DNA from: Alligator mississippiensis
Taxonomy: Eukaryota > Chordata > Crocodylia > Alligatoridae
NCBI RefSeq assembly: GCF_030867095.1
Contig: NC_081824.1
Location: 253,023,956 to 253,087,955, forward strand
Direction of reading: 5' to 3'
Length of the DNA: 64,000 nt
A program made the position numbers and the translations under genes. This document shows positions 24,801 through 38,591 of the stretch, in pieces. The first letter of the stretch is position 1. Each line of letters starts with the position of its first letter. The notes beneath the pieces were generated by a model that did not search any database, was not told the origin of the DNA, and was given only the letters and a program-made list of their open reading frames with translations.

Positions 24801-26935
24801 TGAAACTGAAGCAGCACTCATTGCATCCCCTCCCTTAACATGCAGGTAATGTCTTCCATTCCTCTGGGCTCCATTTTTTTAATCCTTCTACTCCCAGAGA
24901 AAATAGCGACAGTGCCAGACCACTGTAGCTGCTCCTAGCCCTCCTAAGCAGCAACTGAGTAAGATTGACTTGATCATTCATTTTTGCCACTACTCACAGG
25001 TTTATGAAGACATGCTCTTAAAAAATAGGTCAGTTTCAACTCAGTTGCAGTTTGTGAATGATTTGGCATTGGATCTCCCTCTTCATTTTGAGAATGGCAC
25101 TGTATCAATTTTCACCAGGTTTGCATTCAAAGCCTACCCTCCCATTATCAAAAGGACTAGGCACTTCATTAAAACAAAGCTTGCATTCTGAGCAACCAAA
25201 AAACAATGTTCCCTACACCATAAAGCAAATGAGTCTGCAACCCCAGGACCCTACCAAAATATGCATCTCACTTCAGGAAAAAAAAGTAAGAAAGAGATTT
25301 CTAACAGTGGTAGAAATAATTTCTTTGGGCTTGTGGCAGTTTTGGTGTCTGCCTCCTACTTTCTGAATTGCCCATCTTGGGCAGTTTAATCTAAAACACA
25401 GACTGCTTTTCCCCACAGTCTTCGCCTGTCGGTTCTCTTGCTTTGTTCCTACATCCTTTTCAAGGCACCAGAAGGACGAGGAGCACATGACTACAGTGGC
25501 CGTGGGGGTTATCACAAGTGTGAGTGCTTTATGCTAAGGCCTTTGTTCCTCCCTCGGTGTTAGATGCCTGCGTTTTAATCATATCTGCAAACTTAGTAGC
25601 CTGCACCAGTCTGCTGTTTCTTTATGGGCAAGTCCCTGCCTAGTCTTTGACCTCAAAGAGCATAAACATCCACACACCAATCTTTCAAGAATAAAGGAAA
25701 GTTTGCATCAAAGGCTAAAATGGTCTTGTGACAGCTCCAGTTCTGGGTCTGTTTCACATACAGCCACCTGCAGAAATACTGATTAACACTGCCTGCTTCC
25801 TATTACAGATCTGATTAATCAATATGAAAAAAAGGAAATCAGTGTTCCACATAAATTAAGAGCCTGAAGTATATTATTGTTCAAGTTAATCAATGAAATA
25901 ATCTTATGTTGCTAAAGTGGGCAAACCTCTATGTCCCTGTCCCGCTCCCCACATACACCCCCTCATAAATGCTGCAGGCACTCTGATCCCGCAGATGAGA
26001 GGCAGGCTCCAGATCCTGAACTCCAGTATCTCTACCAGGCTCCAACTGCAGCAGGAGACATTTCAGCACAAAAAGGCAGGAATCACCAGCAGCTACATAA
26101 AGGCTTGTGATCACCTACAGCCTTAGGTTGAGGCTAAGGCTTCAACGTATAGCACAGCAATCTAATAGAGATACAGCCTTGCCAGGTGCAACTATATTTA
26201 GGCATCCAATTGATCAATTCAATAGGGATGTCAAGGTCCTTTAACAAAGCTTCCCACAGTCCTGCCAGAATAAAACTGAAGTAGCGTTGAAAGTTGCGTT
26301 AAATCAGGGATACGCAAGAATGTTATAGCTTTGAACGTGCACGCAAATCAACAAATTCCAAATTAAACACGTATCATGGATAATTAGACACAGAGAGAGG
26401 CCTTTTTCCTCCAATATGGAGGAGGTACCTTGGATAAGATTTCTAATTCACCTCAAAATCCTCCTGCCACAAGCTGAAAAATCAAGGACAATCACGTATT
26501 TAAACCACTTGCCCAGTTCACAAGATGCACATAACACTTCTGTTCAGAATAAACCACAGGCCTCAGCCTTAAGAATAAATCCTTCAAAAAGGTGAGAAAA
26601 GCATCCTGCATCTCCAACAAGGTCTTGATACAGTCACAAACCACACAGTAAAGAAGTCTTTCTGCCTCCACGCATTAAAAAAATTAAATAAAAAAATTGA
26701 GCCCCATGCACAAGCTACTGCAGGGACGAACCTCCCGCCACTCTCCCTTGAAAGCCTGCACAAAAGGTGTTCACACCCAACTGGAGGTGAACCGGTATGG
26801 CACCCAGCACCCGTTTCCACCGTGGCAACCAACAGAGCTTTAAAGGCATCTCCAACATGAACCAGTCATGAGTGCAGCTTCAAGCTGGCAATTTTTTTCC
26901 TCTTTTTTGGGTGGGGAAATAAAATAAATTTAATA

Positions 26936-27590
26936 AATAATTAGCCAAAGAGTCGAGCACACAAATAAGCAAGTCATGAAATAACTAATTAGGCAAATAA
27001 TTGAGTGCACAGATAGGCAAATGATTATTGGCCAAATTCATCTGATTAAGTGCACAAAGCAGCAAATAACTGAGTGCACAAATAGACAAGTAATCGAGTG
27101 AATTAGACAAAAAAAAAATCAAGTGCACAAATAAAGCAGATCGGGTATGATTGAGTGAATTAGACAAAAAAAAAAAATCAAGTGCACAAGATCAAGTGAA
27201 TTAGACAAATAATTGAGTGCAAAAATAGGCAAATAATCAAATAATTAAACCAAAAAAAAAAAATCAAGTGCATAAATAAGCAGATTGAGTGCACAAATAG
27301 GTGAATGATCAAGTGAAGTAGACAAACCGAGAGCAAAAATAGGCAAGTAACCACATAATTAAGACAAAAAAATCAAGTGCACACACAAACCAATAATCGA
27401 GTGCACACATAAGCAAACCATCAAGTGAATTAGACAAAAAAAATCGAGTGCACATATAGGCAAATCATCAAATTAATTAAACAAAAAAAAAAATCCAAGT
27501 GCACGAATAAGTACATAATGAGATGAACCAGACAAATAATCGAGTGCCCAAATAAGCAAAGAATGAAGTGAATCATCAGACACAGGATGA
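26936..27590. repeat. degenerate minisatellite, about 24-nt unit, beside GSK3B exon 1
   Basis: About 27 imperfect copies of a 24-nt unit are seen. Two variants alternate: GAGTGCACAAATAGGCAAAT plus AATC, and AAGTGAATTAGAC followed by an A run and ATC. Together they give a higher-order period of roughly 48. The array is very AT-rich and stops abruptly where the CpG island begins. It lies inside GSK3B intron 1, ending about 200 bases from the splice donor. Confidence 0.9.
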
Positions 27591-27639
27591 AATGAATGGG
27601 GAAGGGAGGACTAAGGAGGCGGCGGGCGCGCAGGCCTCA

Positions 27640-28963
<1,324 letters not shown>

Positions 28964-28999
28964 AGGGGCGGAGCCGGGCCGCAGCCGGCGTCCTGTAGG

Positions 29000-30035
29000 G
29001 GGTGGGGGTGGGAAAGGAATCCAGCCCATTCATTCCCGTGGGGAGGGGGATGGTGCATGCGTCATCTTGCCCCTCTCCCCCACCCTCCCCGTGACCTTAA
29101 GAGGCTTGCGGGGAGGGGGTGTGCGCTCCAGGCCGGGGGTCAAGGTCCCCCTCCCCAAACACGGCCATGGGGGGGGAGCTGTCTCCCCCAGCCCCACCCA
29201 GGGCAGGCTGGATCGTGCCCCAGCCACCACTGTCCTCAGTGCTGCCCATGACCTTGCCACAGGACAACCGGGGTAGCACAGTGCCTCAGGGCTGCCAGTC
29301 ATGGGCTTTGACCTTCCCCCTGTGCCAAGGAGGAGAGAAATAATAATATAAATATTTTTGCCCATAATTAAAAATCCAGCTTGGGCCATGCCACCTGTGC
29401 CCCTCACAAGAGTTGGGGTGTGAGGAGCACAGGCAGCAAGGCCCTGGGTGCAGAGTGACGGCTGGCCAAGCCTTGCCATCAGAGCTGTCCTTGCCCACAA
29501 CCTTCTCCTCTTCTCACAATATTGATGGTTTCAGGATCGAGTGTGAGAGGGGGCAGTCCAAGGCTGTCAGCCTAATGTTCGCTCCTGCTTTCAAGGTGCC
29601 TTGGGTCACCTGGAGTTGGATGGGACCAGGCTAAAAAAACTTCAAAATAAGATTAGGAAAACTTCAAGATATCCTGAAAATAGGTTTTTGTGTGTTAAAG
29701 TGCCCAAGGCTGCATACCCCCTGGAAAGGTATGAATCCCCCTGTGATCAATTTCTAATTCTCCTAAGTCATAAAATACCAGACTTTAAACCTGTCACTGC
29801 AACTGCACTGAATACTGCTTTCCCTGGGCAGTGGGTAATTTGGGTATAGATGTTCCATTTATTTGCTTGCAGGTTATTTTTCAATAAAAAACCCATCATA
29901 GGCATTTGAAGCAGCCGATAGCATATGTCTGGAAATCTGGCAAGAACCCAGGAATTACTGGGCAGAGGGGATATGAGAGGTGGTAAAAGGTGTGTGGGGC
30001 GAGTTGCAGAACTACATGGCACCACACAGGTATCC
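29000..30035. other. unannotated spacer upstream of the GSK3B promoter
   Basis: GC-rich with C/G runs up to about 29330, then ordinary mixed sequence with an AT-rich patch near 29340-29375. I recognise no gene or repeat. Open frames up to 156 codons on the minus strand have no family resemblance. Confidence 0.6.
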
Positions 30036-30090
30036 ATAGACCTGTTAGTACCTTTGGCCTAGACTTGGCCAAAGGTACTAACAGCTCTAT
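30036..30090. repeat. near-perfect 24-bp hairpin
   Basis: Arms 30036-30059 and 30067-30090 pair at 23 of 24 positions, including an uninterrupted 18-bp inner stem (CTGTTAGTACCTTTGGCC), around a 7-base loop. The single mismatch is C opposite C at 30041/30085. Confidence 0.97.
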
Positions 30091-30236
30091 TCCAAAGCAG
30101 AAAGCTCACTCAAAACAGTCTGGTTCAGCAGTTTGCTCACTCCCGTACAATCTAGCCAAGGATGCTATAAGTTATCTGGACTCTCCAGTAAATGACCAAT
30201 GTCTTTACCTAGACCTAGAGACCAGAGAAAGTTCAT

Positions 30237-30620
30237 GAGATATAAGTTAGGGCTGGAAGGAACCTCATGAAACCATCTCCATCTCCCTGCTCAAGGAGGG
30301 CTTATTCCTAGCTAAACTATCCCAGCTCTATGGCTGTCTATCCTGTGCTTGAAAGTATGCAGGGATGGAGATTCCACAACTTCTCTAGGTAGCCTGTTCC
30401 TATGTATGACCACCCTCGTAGTCAGCAAGTTCCTCCTGATCTCCAAACTAAATTTCCTCGGTTGCAGATTGAGGCCATTTCTGTGGCCTATCCACTATAG
30501 CCACAGAGACTATCTCCATCCTCTCTATAACTGTTCTTCTGGTAGTTGGAGACTGTTGTCAAATCCTTCCTCAGTCTTCTCTTTTTAGGCAAAATAATCC
30601 TAGTTCTGTCTCAACCATAC
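30237..30620 (-). mobile_element. CR1 LINE 3' fragment
   Basis: On the plus strand it reads GGGCTGGAAGGAACCTCATG, later GGATGGAGATTCCAC, TAGCCTGTTCC and AAGTTCCTCCTGATCTCC. This is the reverse complement of the conserved CR1 ORF2 end and 3' tail. It is 5'-truncated like most CR1 copies and has no usable frame. Confidence 0.85.
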
Positions 30621-30700
30621 ATAGAAACAACAACACTATTGAAAAGCTGAAAGGTTGATGCTTTTAGTGTATGTTGTAGGTTTTTAGTACTAGTGCATCT

Positions 30701-30866
30701 AGTAGCATAACTAGGATGGGGTGACTAAGACAACTACCGTAGGCACCAACTTGAGAGGGGGTATGGAAAAAAACTACCACTGAAACTGCATAAGTCACAT
30801 TGGCAGAATGGCGGCAGTCAGAAGTCACCACTGCCCCAGGTGCCCAGCTGCATTGTTATGCCTGTA
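30701..30866. mobile_element. small non-autonomous DNA element, CAGTGGCATAACTAG type
   Basis: The left end AGTAGCATAACTAGG and right end TTGTTATGCC form diverged inverted termini related to those at 43910-44123. Target duplications were not identified. Confidence 0.45.
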
Positions 30867-31893
30867 TACCATCCTAAAATCTCAGCAGCAGAGCAGAAGT
30901 GCCGCCCCATGCCCAGCACCCAAACCTCTCCTTTAAGAAAAAGCTTTCCTAAAAAACCCCCAACACCCCTGCTATTCAGAGCTCAGCCATCCCAGAGCCC
31001 CCAGCTAGAAATTCACACTTTCCTGTCCCCTCTCAGTAGGACCAGATATGGGCTGCAGATTGGTTTGGATCCCTCAAAAACATGGTTGTTTAAAACTAGG
31101 AATTTGAAAGCCTTATACTCTCACACATCAAATGTTGCTAGTTGGCAAAGAGACAGTCTAAAAATTGTTTGCTCTATGTGAACTACAGTAACATTGCTTG
31201 TTACTTGTAGCAACAGGAAATAATAAAAGAAAATCATACTGACTTGAGATATTTAAGTTGATTGTATCCATTTTAAACATGTCCCCTTAAAAACTTTATT
31301 ATAAGTTTACTGTCTTATGATAACTGAAGCATCAGCCTCATTGACCTATGAAATTTAAGACTAGACCTTAAAAACTCTTTCTCTTGCTTATTCCAAATTG
31401 CAGCGCTATCTACCTATCAGAAACCCCAGCCCCTCTTTCCTTCCCAAACTGACTTGTACTGAATTCCAACATTTTCATCCATTTCAACCCTACTTATCCC
31501 ACATCAGCCAACTACATGCAAAATACTCATTACAAAAATCTACACCTGGTTATTTTCACCAAGCTCATCCTGCCTAAATCTAACCCATAACTGAGCTATA
31601 GCCTCTACAAAGCCAATATGCTGCAATCATAGCCCCAGCCATTCAATTTTCTGAAGTCCACTCTAACTTTTGGGGCATTATCGTTGATTTATTAATGGAG
31701 TATTAAAGGACTGGATGGGTGTTAGGCATCTTCAATTTCTGTTCCAAATACTTACAGCATAGATTATTTCCACTGTTAAAATTCCTACCACAACACAATG
31801 ATCCCATATTCATTTTAGATCTCCCTAAGAACTAAAATCAATTCTGGAAATTTTAAGTCAGCTAATTATTGTTTATGATTGAACACTTTATAT
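30867..31893. other. no recognisable feature
   Basis: AT-rich to mixed spacer. I see no gene, known repeat or unusual structure. Confidence 0.6.
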
Positions 31894-31901
31894 TGATAAC
31901 A

Positions 31902-32519
31902 CAGTATTGCCAACTCCACTGTGCGAAAAATCATGAGACAAACTTAAAAAATCAAGAGATTGTTATGTAAATCATTAAATGCCATTTTTTAAGTATGTGC
32001 GGGGGGGGGGGGCGTTATTTGTGAAGGTGTGGGGGGGCTATGGATATGAGTGTGAGGTTTGGAGCCTGGGGAGGGAGGATCCCCTCACACCCTGGCAGGA
32101 TGTGGAGTACTGTGGATCAGGAGTGAGAGGCAGCAGCAGGGCTGAAGTGGCTGTGGCTTGGGAGTGAGGGGCAGACACACGGGCAGACAGGGACAGCACT
32201 CAGCTGGTAAGTGGTGGGGGAGGGCAGATTGAGGCCCACCCCCAGGGAGGGAGGAAGTAAGGCAGGAGCTGGTGGGAATGGGGCCCTAGGGTTGGGGCAG
32301 GTTGTGTGGCAGGCAGCTCATCCAGAGGCACGGAAGGCAGGGGGTGCAGCTCAGCTCCCTGCAGCAGTGTACACTCCCCTCCACAGATGTACCAACTGGA
32401 TGCTTTTTACACACACTGGAAGGAAAATCCCAAAATGTTAGGGTTGTATCCTGAGATCGCAAGTTAATTTGATTTGGAAATAAGGAGTCTCATGACTGTT
32501 TCATGAGAATTGGCATTAC
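31902..32519. mobile_element. non-autonomous DNA element, CAGTATTGCCAA termini (about 618 bp)
   Basis: The left end CAGTATTGCCAACTC matches the reverse complement of the right end GAATTGGCATTAC. Perfect 8-bp duplications TGATAACA flank it (31894-31901 and 32520-32527), which fits hAT. The subterminal words AAATCATGAGA and CTCATGACTGTTTCATGAG are also inverted relatives. The interior is G-rich (G run at about 31999-32012) and non-coding. Confidence 0.85.
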
Positions 32520-32527
32520 TGATAACA

Positions 32528-33150
32528 TTGTAATGAATCTAAGGTTCTTTTTGTCCTCTTTACTTAACAAAACAACATGATATTGGAACCTGAAAGCCAT
32601 ACATAACAAGTTGCTTTCAAAGCAAGAATAGTTAGGAGGTGTAAGCCATTCATATTTTTCCAAATTGTAAACATGAAGGACTCATTTATAAATGAAAATA
32701 TTTAAATTAAAGATCTTTCATTTCATTCAAGCGTCAGAAAAGCCTGTAATATCTGCAGATTTGGAAGATATTATTTAAGTTGAAGTGTTATCACTGTAAA
32801 ATGCCATAAGGTGGCACTGAATTGAAAACTGGTGTGTGTTGGCGGGGAGGATCTGGATAGATTAAGCTTTTAAACACACATGCACACTGAACTAACTGTT
32901 CTGCTTCTGTGTGCATTAGGGGTTGTTGGATGTTCTCCTGCTCTTTCTTAATCCTTGACTTCTTCTCTTCGTGGCTTCCAACCTAGCAGGAAAAGTTGCT
33001 GCTGCCATTGTTAGCGTCAATGTTTATCTACCATGTAGTGTTACAGGACTTTTCCAACAAGAGCCATATGAGGAGGACAAGGGGGAGTGCTTGATGCCTT
33101 GATTAAACACATAAGAAAGATACAGTCATTCAAGGTGCATTAGCTGTTGA
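32528..33150. other. no recognisable feature
   Basis: Ordinary AT-rich spacer with no gene or repeat I can name. Confidence 0.6.
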
Positions 33151-33835
33151 CAGGGGTGGATCCAGGAAGGTACTGTTGCACTCCACTTTGTTTCCTGCTC
33201 CACTCAGACTTTAAAACCAACTGCCTGGGAGGGGCAACAGCATTTCTGCTCAGGCACCACTGATTGACTTCATGACTCCTTCCCTAATTAGGTCTCTTAA
33301 CTTCACAGGTGTTAAAGACCCTCCCTCCTTTTTAATGGTCTCATGTACCACTATTCAAACTATCCTTTCTTCTGAAAATTTGCCCTGTTAGATATTCCTG
33401 GTAATGTCTCATCTATTTCAAAGCCCTGCAGATTGTTCTTAGCTCTAGCTAAAAACCTTAAATCGGGCATAATGATATTAACTCAAGTATAGAAGTGACT
33501 GGCAGTGAAGTATTGGAGACACTGTCAAGATGGTCAAAAAGAGTAGATTATTTTATGAGTCTGAATAAGATATGTACCTTTAACTATAACAACTACAGGA
33601 CTAATGAAACAATATCTTTTCACTATTGCTTGGTTTGTGTTTTTTAAATACTATATATAATCTAGCAAATTAGTACACATTCCAGTAAAGTTACATTTGT
33701 TTTTGTATTGAACTTAAACTGAATAATGTAGCACTAGGCCCCTAACACATATTAGTAAAGTTTCTAGTTTCTCTTTATCTGGAGAAAAATACGTTGTGCT
33801 ATATGTGATGATGTGCCACACCCTCTGCACCCCTG
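33151..33835 (+). mobile_element. non-autonomous DNA element, copy 1 of a 685-bp family
   Basis: The start CAGGGGTGGATCC and end TCTGCACCCCTG give short inverted termini. The whole length aligns, reversed, with 48612-49322. For example, CAGATTGTTCTTAGCTCTAG here pairs with CTAGAGCTAAAAACAATCTG there. Target duplications are not visible. No protein is encoded. Confidence 0.75.
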
Positions 33836-35175
33836 TTTTCAAAATCCTAGGTCCTCCCATAGCTGTTGAAGATAAATTCCAATACGTGGGTGGAACAAAA
33901 TGGTGGTAACAGGTCTTATGCCAGAGCCCATGATTACAGTTAATTTTTTTTTTTAATTAAGTGAATATAAACTCACAGATTGTGACCATGGCAGAAAAAA
34001 AATTACTGATCAGCCCAGGAATTAGTGTTAAGAAGCTAAATCCCAAGAAGTGGTTTTCATATTTGCCCTGGAACAAAAGCCAAATGGCTCCTCGCTTAGG
34101 ATGTGCTGACACCATTTTTTTCCTAAGCTGAAAACAGAAGCTTTGATCCTAAAACCTCCATGTTTTGCAAAATAGCACAAGGAAAGGATTGCTTCACAGT
34201 CCAGCTGACCTTGTGCCCACCTGGACTTTGGGTCATTGCAGTCAGCTTGTGCAGGACTATAGATAAATCTGTTAAGAAAAGTAGGCTCAAGGGGTCAGAA
34301 TAGTTTCAGGCGAGGGCTATTTGTCGGTATTCTCTATAATGGGAACAGCATATAAGAACTTGGTAGAAAATGCAAATATTGAGCTGACAAACACATCCAC
34401 ATATAGAGTTACCCACTGGTAATATAGCCTGGACAGGTTTCAAGATGTTCTTAACTGTTCATCTTGGCCCCTGGAAAAGTCATCACTTCTCACATTCTCT
34501 GTCCTGGGAAAATATAGTTCAGCTTGGTGGCATTTCTCACTCTGATGTTCTCCTGATCATACCTTTTGTGAGGAATGTATGGCTTTTTGTCTGAGAATTT
34601 GATCTATTATAGTGCATGGATCTTCTGACAAGTCTCCCAGCTGCTTATTCTACAGTGAGCAAAGCAGATGGCCCCTAGCCTGCCTCTGAGATGCTTGGCC
34701 CTAGAAATTCTGGAGTGGCCAAATCTAGAAAAGAATCAGGCTGCAATATGCATATTCATTTCCTTCACATTAGTTTCAGCCAAGCAGCCTGAGTCAGGCA
34801 TCTGTTTGCTTTCCATTTATATTCTCTGATCCCATCAGCAATTCTGGTTGCTTCCGTAAAATAGAAAGCAAAGAGCAGATTAATCATTCTTGCAGTGAGG
34901 AAGTTGAGTTTGTTTGCGCTATCATGAACATTGTTGAAAGAGCCTGCAAAACCATGATATTTGTCCTACTGGGCGTTGGTGAAACTTTCTAGAAATAAGG
35001 AACTGAGCTCCAGGGAAGAGCATTCTCAGTTGTGTGTCTCCCATCATCCAGCTGAAGAGAGTGGTCCACTGAAGATACCATGAGCAGCTGGGCTGGCCAG
35101 GATTATGTCCTGTCACAGATGTGATTCCTATTGTGTTTTGTACATTGTACTTATTTAAGCTTAAAGAAACAACAT
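33836..35175. other. no recognisable feature
   Basis: Mixed spacer sequence without a gene or repeat I can identify. Confidence 0.55.
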
Positions 35176-35494
35176 GGGCACTTGTACACATGATGGGGGT
35201 TTAGTCTTCTATACCCCCTAAATTGAAATGGTAGGTTTTTAATTGGCAGACAAGGTGCTGAAGGCAAAAGTGGCAAGGGGCCCAATCCCTTTTTTCTGCA
35301 AAGCCTGCCTGCCTCTCCTGTGGCTGGGGGATGAGCTAGTAGCTGCAACATGTCATTGCAAACTAAATTACATCAGGATATAGTTTAGTTTACAACAATG
35401 CAAACTCATCTAAAACCCCCAAAACTAGTGCACATGTATTGTGTGATGCCATTAAGCCACATAAAGTGACATTTTCGTCGCATGTACAAGTGCC
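35176..35494. mobile_element. non-autonomous DNA transposon with GGCACTTGTACA termini (about 319 bp)
   Basis: The left end GGGCACTTGTACACATG and the reverse complement of the right end, GGCACTTGTACATG, match over 12-13 bases. The subterminal GGGGTTT is echoed as AAACCCC-like sequence near the right end. No clear target duplication; superfamily unknown. Confidence 0.7.
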
Positions 35495-35641
35495 AACAGT
35501 GTGTATAACTAGAGAGCCTTTAATTACTATTGGCTGGCTGACGAGATGGCTGGCAGGGGAAAAATGGGCAGGGGTTGCACATTCAAAGTGTGGCCGAACA
35601 GTTACATTGTTTATACCTTGTTATACATTGGATAACTATAG

Positions 35642-35944
35642 CAGGGGTAGGCAATGTTTTTTGGCTGGAGTGCCAAAAAAACCACAGTGTCTACCTTGGA
35701 AGGTGCCAGAGTGCTGACATGCCAGAGCCCGGAGCAGCAGCTGTTTGCAGCTTCCCACCTGCAGCCAGCCCACGGAGCCTGGTCTGCTTGCAGCACAGCT
35801 TGCAGCCTCCCAGCCGCCTGCTGGGAGCAGCCTGGGCTCCATGGCTGGCAGCAGCTGCTTAGAGCCTGAGCTGGCGGTGGTGTGCGGAGCAAACTGGCCT
35901 TGCGTGCCATGCTTGGCACACGTGCTGTGGGTTGCAGACCCCCG
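35642..35944. mobile_element. short non-autonomous hAT element (303 bp)
   Basis: The left end CAGGGGTAGGCAA and right end GGTTGCAGACCCCCG are inverted relatives. Perfect target duplications AACTATAG flank it at 35634-35641 and 35945-35952. The GC-rich interior has short open frames on both strands that are not genes. Confidence 0.93.
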
Positions 35945-35952
35945 AACTATAG

Positions 35953-38552
35953 AAACCAATTTTTTATACAATCATTAAAATCACCAGATACCACATATAC
36001 CCATGCAAGTGCATCCCATTTCACTGTTTTAGTATGTGTATCAATTAGTTGTTCCCTTATTGTAGAACCTTTCTTCAAACCCATCTCCTTGGGAGATATG
36101 TTACTTTATCATCTTCCTGGAAAAAAAAATTGTAAGGGCCTTCCAACTCCTTACTTATTACATTTTAGCATTCTAACAGAGCCCAGTATGATTTTTTAGG
36201 AAAGAAGAGAAAGGGCAGAAACCTAATCAGAAGCACAGACTTTGTTAAAATAAGGAGAAGAGGAAAGAGGAGGAAACCCTAATTGAACAAAGGTTTTGCT
36301 GAAGCCTTAGCAATGGACCTCTAGTCTATCCAGCTGAAGAGGTGGAAACTCTCAGAGGTTTTTTGGTCAGACCTGCCTGTAATGATGCCCACCTGCTTCC
36401 AGACTTTATCTATCTCCCTGAACCTTCCCCCACAATTCCCCTTCTTTTCTGTGCCTCATTCAAAATATATAACATCTTATAAGCTTAATGAGCCTGTGTT
36501 AAATCTGGAAAAGGAACTCTCCAGACACTAAGTTACTTCTGGCAACGTTGTAACTTAAGGATTCAGGATCTGTAACCTCCGCAGCCTGGCTTGGCAAGAG
36601 CTGTATCTCTGTCCCTCTTTTGATTTATTTGATGGCTTTTTAAGGCTGTGGCTGCTGCAGCCATGAGCCTTGCAGCAGTGATGGCTGAGGTCCCACCAAA
36701 GTACTGCCATTTTGTTAGCAATTCTGTCCATCTGAGCTCTTCCAAACCTGGGCTGCAGCCAGAAGCCAGAGATGAATCAGGGTCCTCCCTGCAGGATACT
36801 GTGGAAGTCAGTGAAGCAGAACACTACTACCAGGCTGGCTTTGGTTGGCAGGAGTTTTCTCTTCCTCCAATTAGAGGTAACTGTGAGGGCTTGGCTTTAC
36901 TGGGAGCTTCTCCAAATAGCCAGGGACAGAGACCTATATCCCTCCTGAGTAATGGCACCCGCTTAGAACCTACTTGGGCCTTGAAGCCTCCACACCATTT
37001 AAGAAAAACTGGTATGTCTCAAAAGCCTTGGGTTGAGGCAGAAGGGCAAGGCAGCTAGACAGGCAGGCCATATGGAGTTGTGAGGGAAATTTTTCATCTC
37101 CCCTGCTAGTAGTTTCATTCTCTGATTCAGAGTGGGCTTTTTCTGCACTTCATGCCAATGTAGAAAGTCTATGGGAGCTCAGACAGGACTGCTTAGATAT
37201 AGGATTCTTCTTCTTCACTTCCTCCTTTTTCTGTGTTAACTACACTTACTATTCCAATCCCACAAGGAAGACAAGAGGCTTCATTAAGGTCTGTAAAGCT
37301 GTTCAGAAAGACATTATCATGTAAATGGTAGGTGCTAGACACCTACAGGGTGACAGAAGCAATGTAACAATTGAGTCACTTGCTGAGGGATATCCTCTCA
37401 ATGACAAAAAGTGTATCCTTGCCTGTAATGCTCCCTGTACAAAGAAATGACCATAGGGATTCACCTGGTGGAAAAGATACTTCAGCCCATGCTGTTATGG
37501 TTTACTTTTATACCAAAGCAATGAGTCCCCCTGAACAGTAGTCCTGATGCAGGAAAAGGGGAAGAGAAAACTTAAAGAGATGCTTGGCCTCTGTGAGCTG
37601 AAATGCCAAGCATAATGGATCCAGGTCTACTACAATGCACAGATACAATTACTCTGTAAATCACCCACAAATACACTTTGCTGTAAAGGCCAATGACAGA
37701 ATGATGCTGTAGAGACCTAACTCTTCTCTCTCTCTCCCTCTCATGACTATTCCAGGCACATTGCTAGGGGAGGGAGTGAATTGCAAGAGCAGAGCTCATT
37801 GGATTCAGGATGCAAGTAGACTGGTGCTTCCCATTGGCATTAAACTTAGCTGCAGTTTGTTTTAGCACAAGTCAAACATAATAGAAGGGGCAGAGTACGA
37901 TCAAGCAGGCAAAAGCAGTCATCACACACATTCAGTTTGTGCCAAGTAGATGGTTTTGCAACCTCTGCCTACAGCTGTTTGCTCATCACCATTGTGTGCT
38001 ATTTCCTCCAGCCCTAGATGGTGTACATTTGGATTGCAAATGGTCAGCATTTTGAGCATATCTCTTGTAGCCATCCGGCATTAAAAGCTGCTGCTGCCCT
38101 GGGAAGGAGGAAAGCTGTCTGTAAATGGGCTTTTTCTCACCCGTTTTCCCTAGCATGCAAAAGGAACACAAGTAAGATATTACCTAAATACATGCATATG
38201 GCAAGAAGAAGAGGTCTGTACCTGCAAAGTGTAACATCAGGAGTGTGGAACAGAGGCAGAGATGAAAGGCCATCACTCAATATTTAGGGCCCAAGCACTG
38301 AATGTTGCAACATCCTTTCCCATAAAGATCTTGATGGCTGGCTGACCTGAAAGAACCTGATTCAACGAGAACAGCAGAGGAAGCTTTTACATTTGATTAG
38401 AGTCATGGTCCATGCTGGCTTTGCTGCTGTCAATCTGAATGAGCAAGAAGTCTTCCCATAAGGTGAGCCTTGGGACAGGGGAAAAGGACTTGTCTACTTA
38501 CAGATCAAGACAGAGCCAAGGCACCTTGAAAACAAATTTCTCGTTCTTCCAA
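35953..38552. other. no recognisable feature (contains an unassigned 136-codon frame)
   Basis: Spacer sequence. The longest frame, 36648-37058 on the plus strand, starts after a GCTGCTGCAG-rich palindromic patch and has no domain, signal or repeat I recognise. CpG density is low around it. I do not call it a gene. Confidence 0.5.
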
Positions 38553-38591
38553 TAGATATATAGATATATCTATTGATAGATAGATAGATAT
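38553..38591. repeat. GATA-type microsatellite
   Basis: An interrupted (ATAG)n / (GATA)n run with a TATC inversion in the middle. Confidence 0.95.

Noticed and set aside
26936-27590. CRISPR-like array
   Set aside because: The units are degenerate and contiguous with no unique spacers, and the context is a vertebrate intron; it is a minisatellite.
36648-37058. 136-codon plus-strand frame as a possible small gene
   Set aside because: No recognisable domain, promoter island or splice structure. The length is within chance for 64 kb read in six frames.
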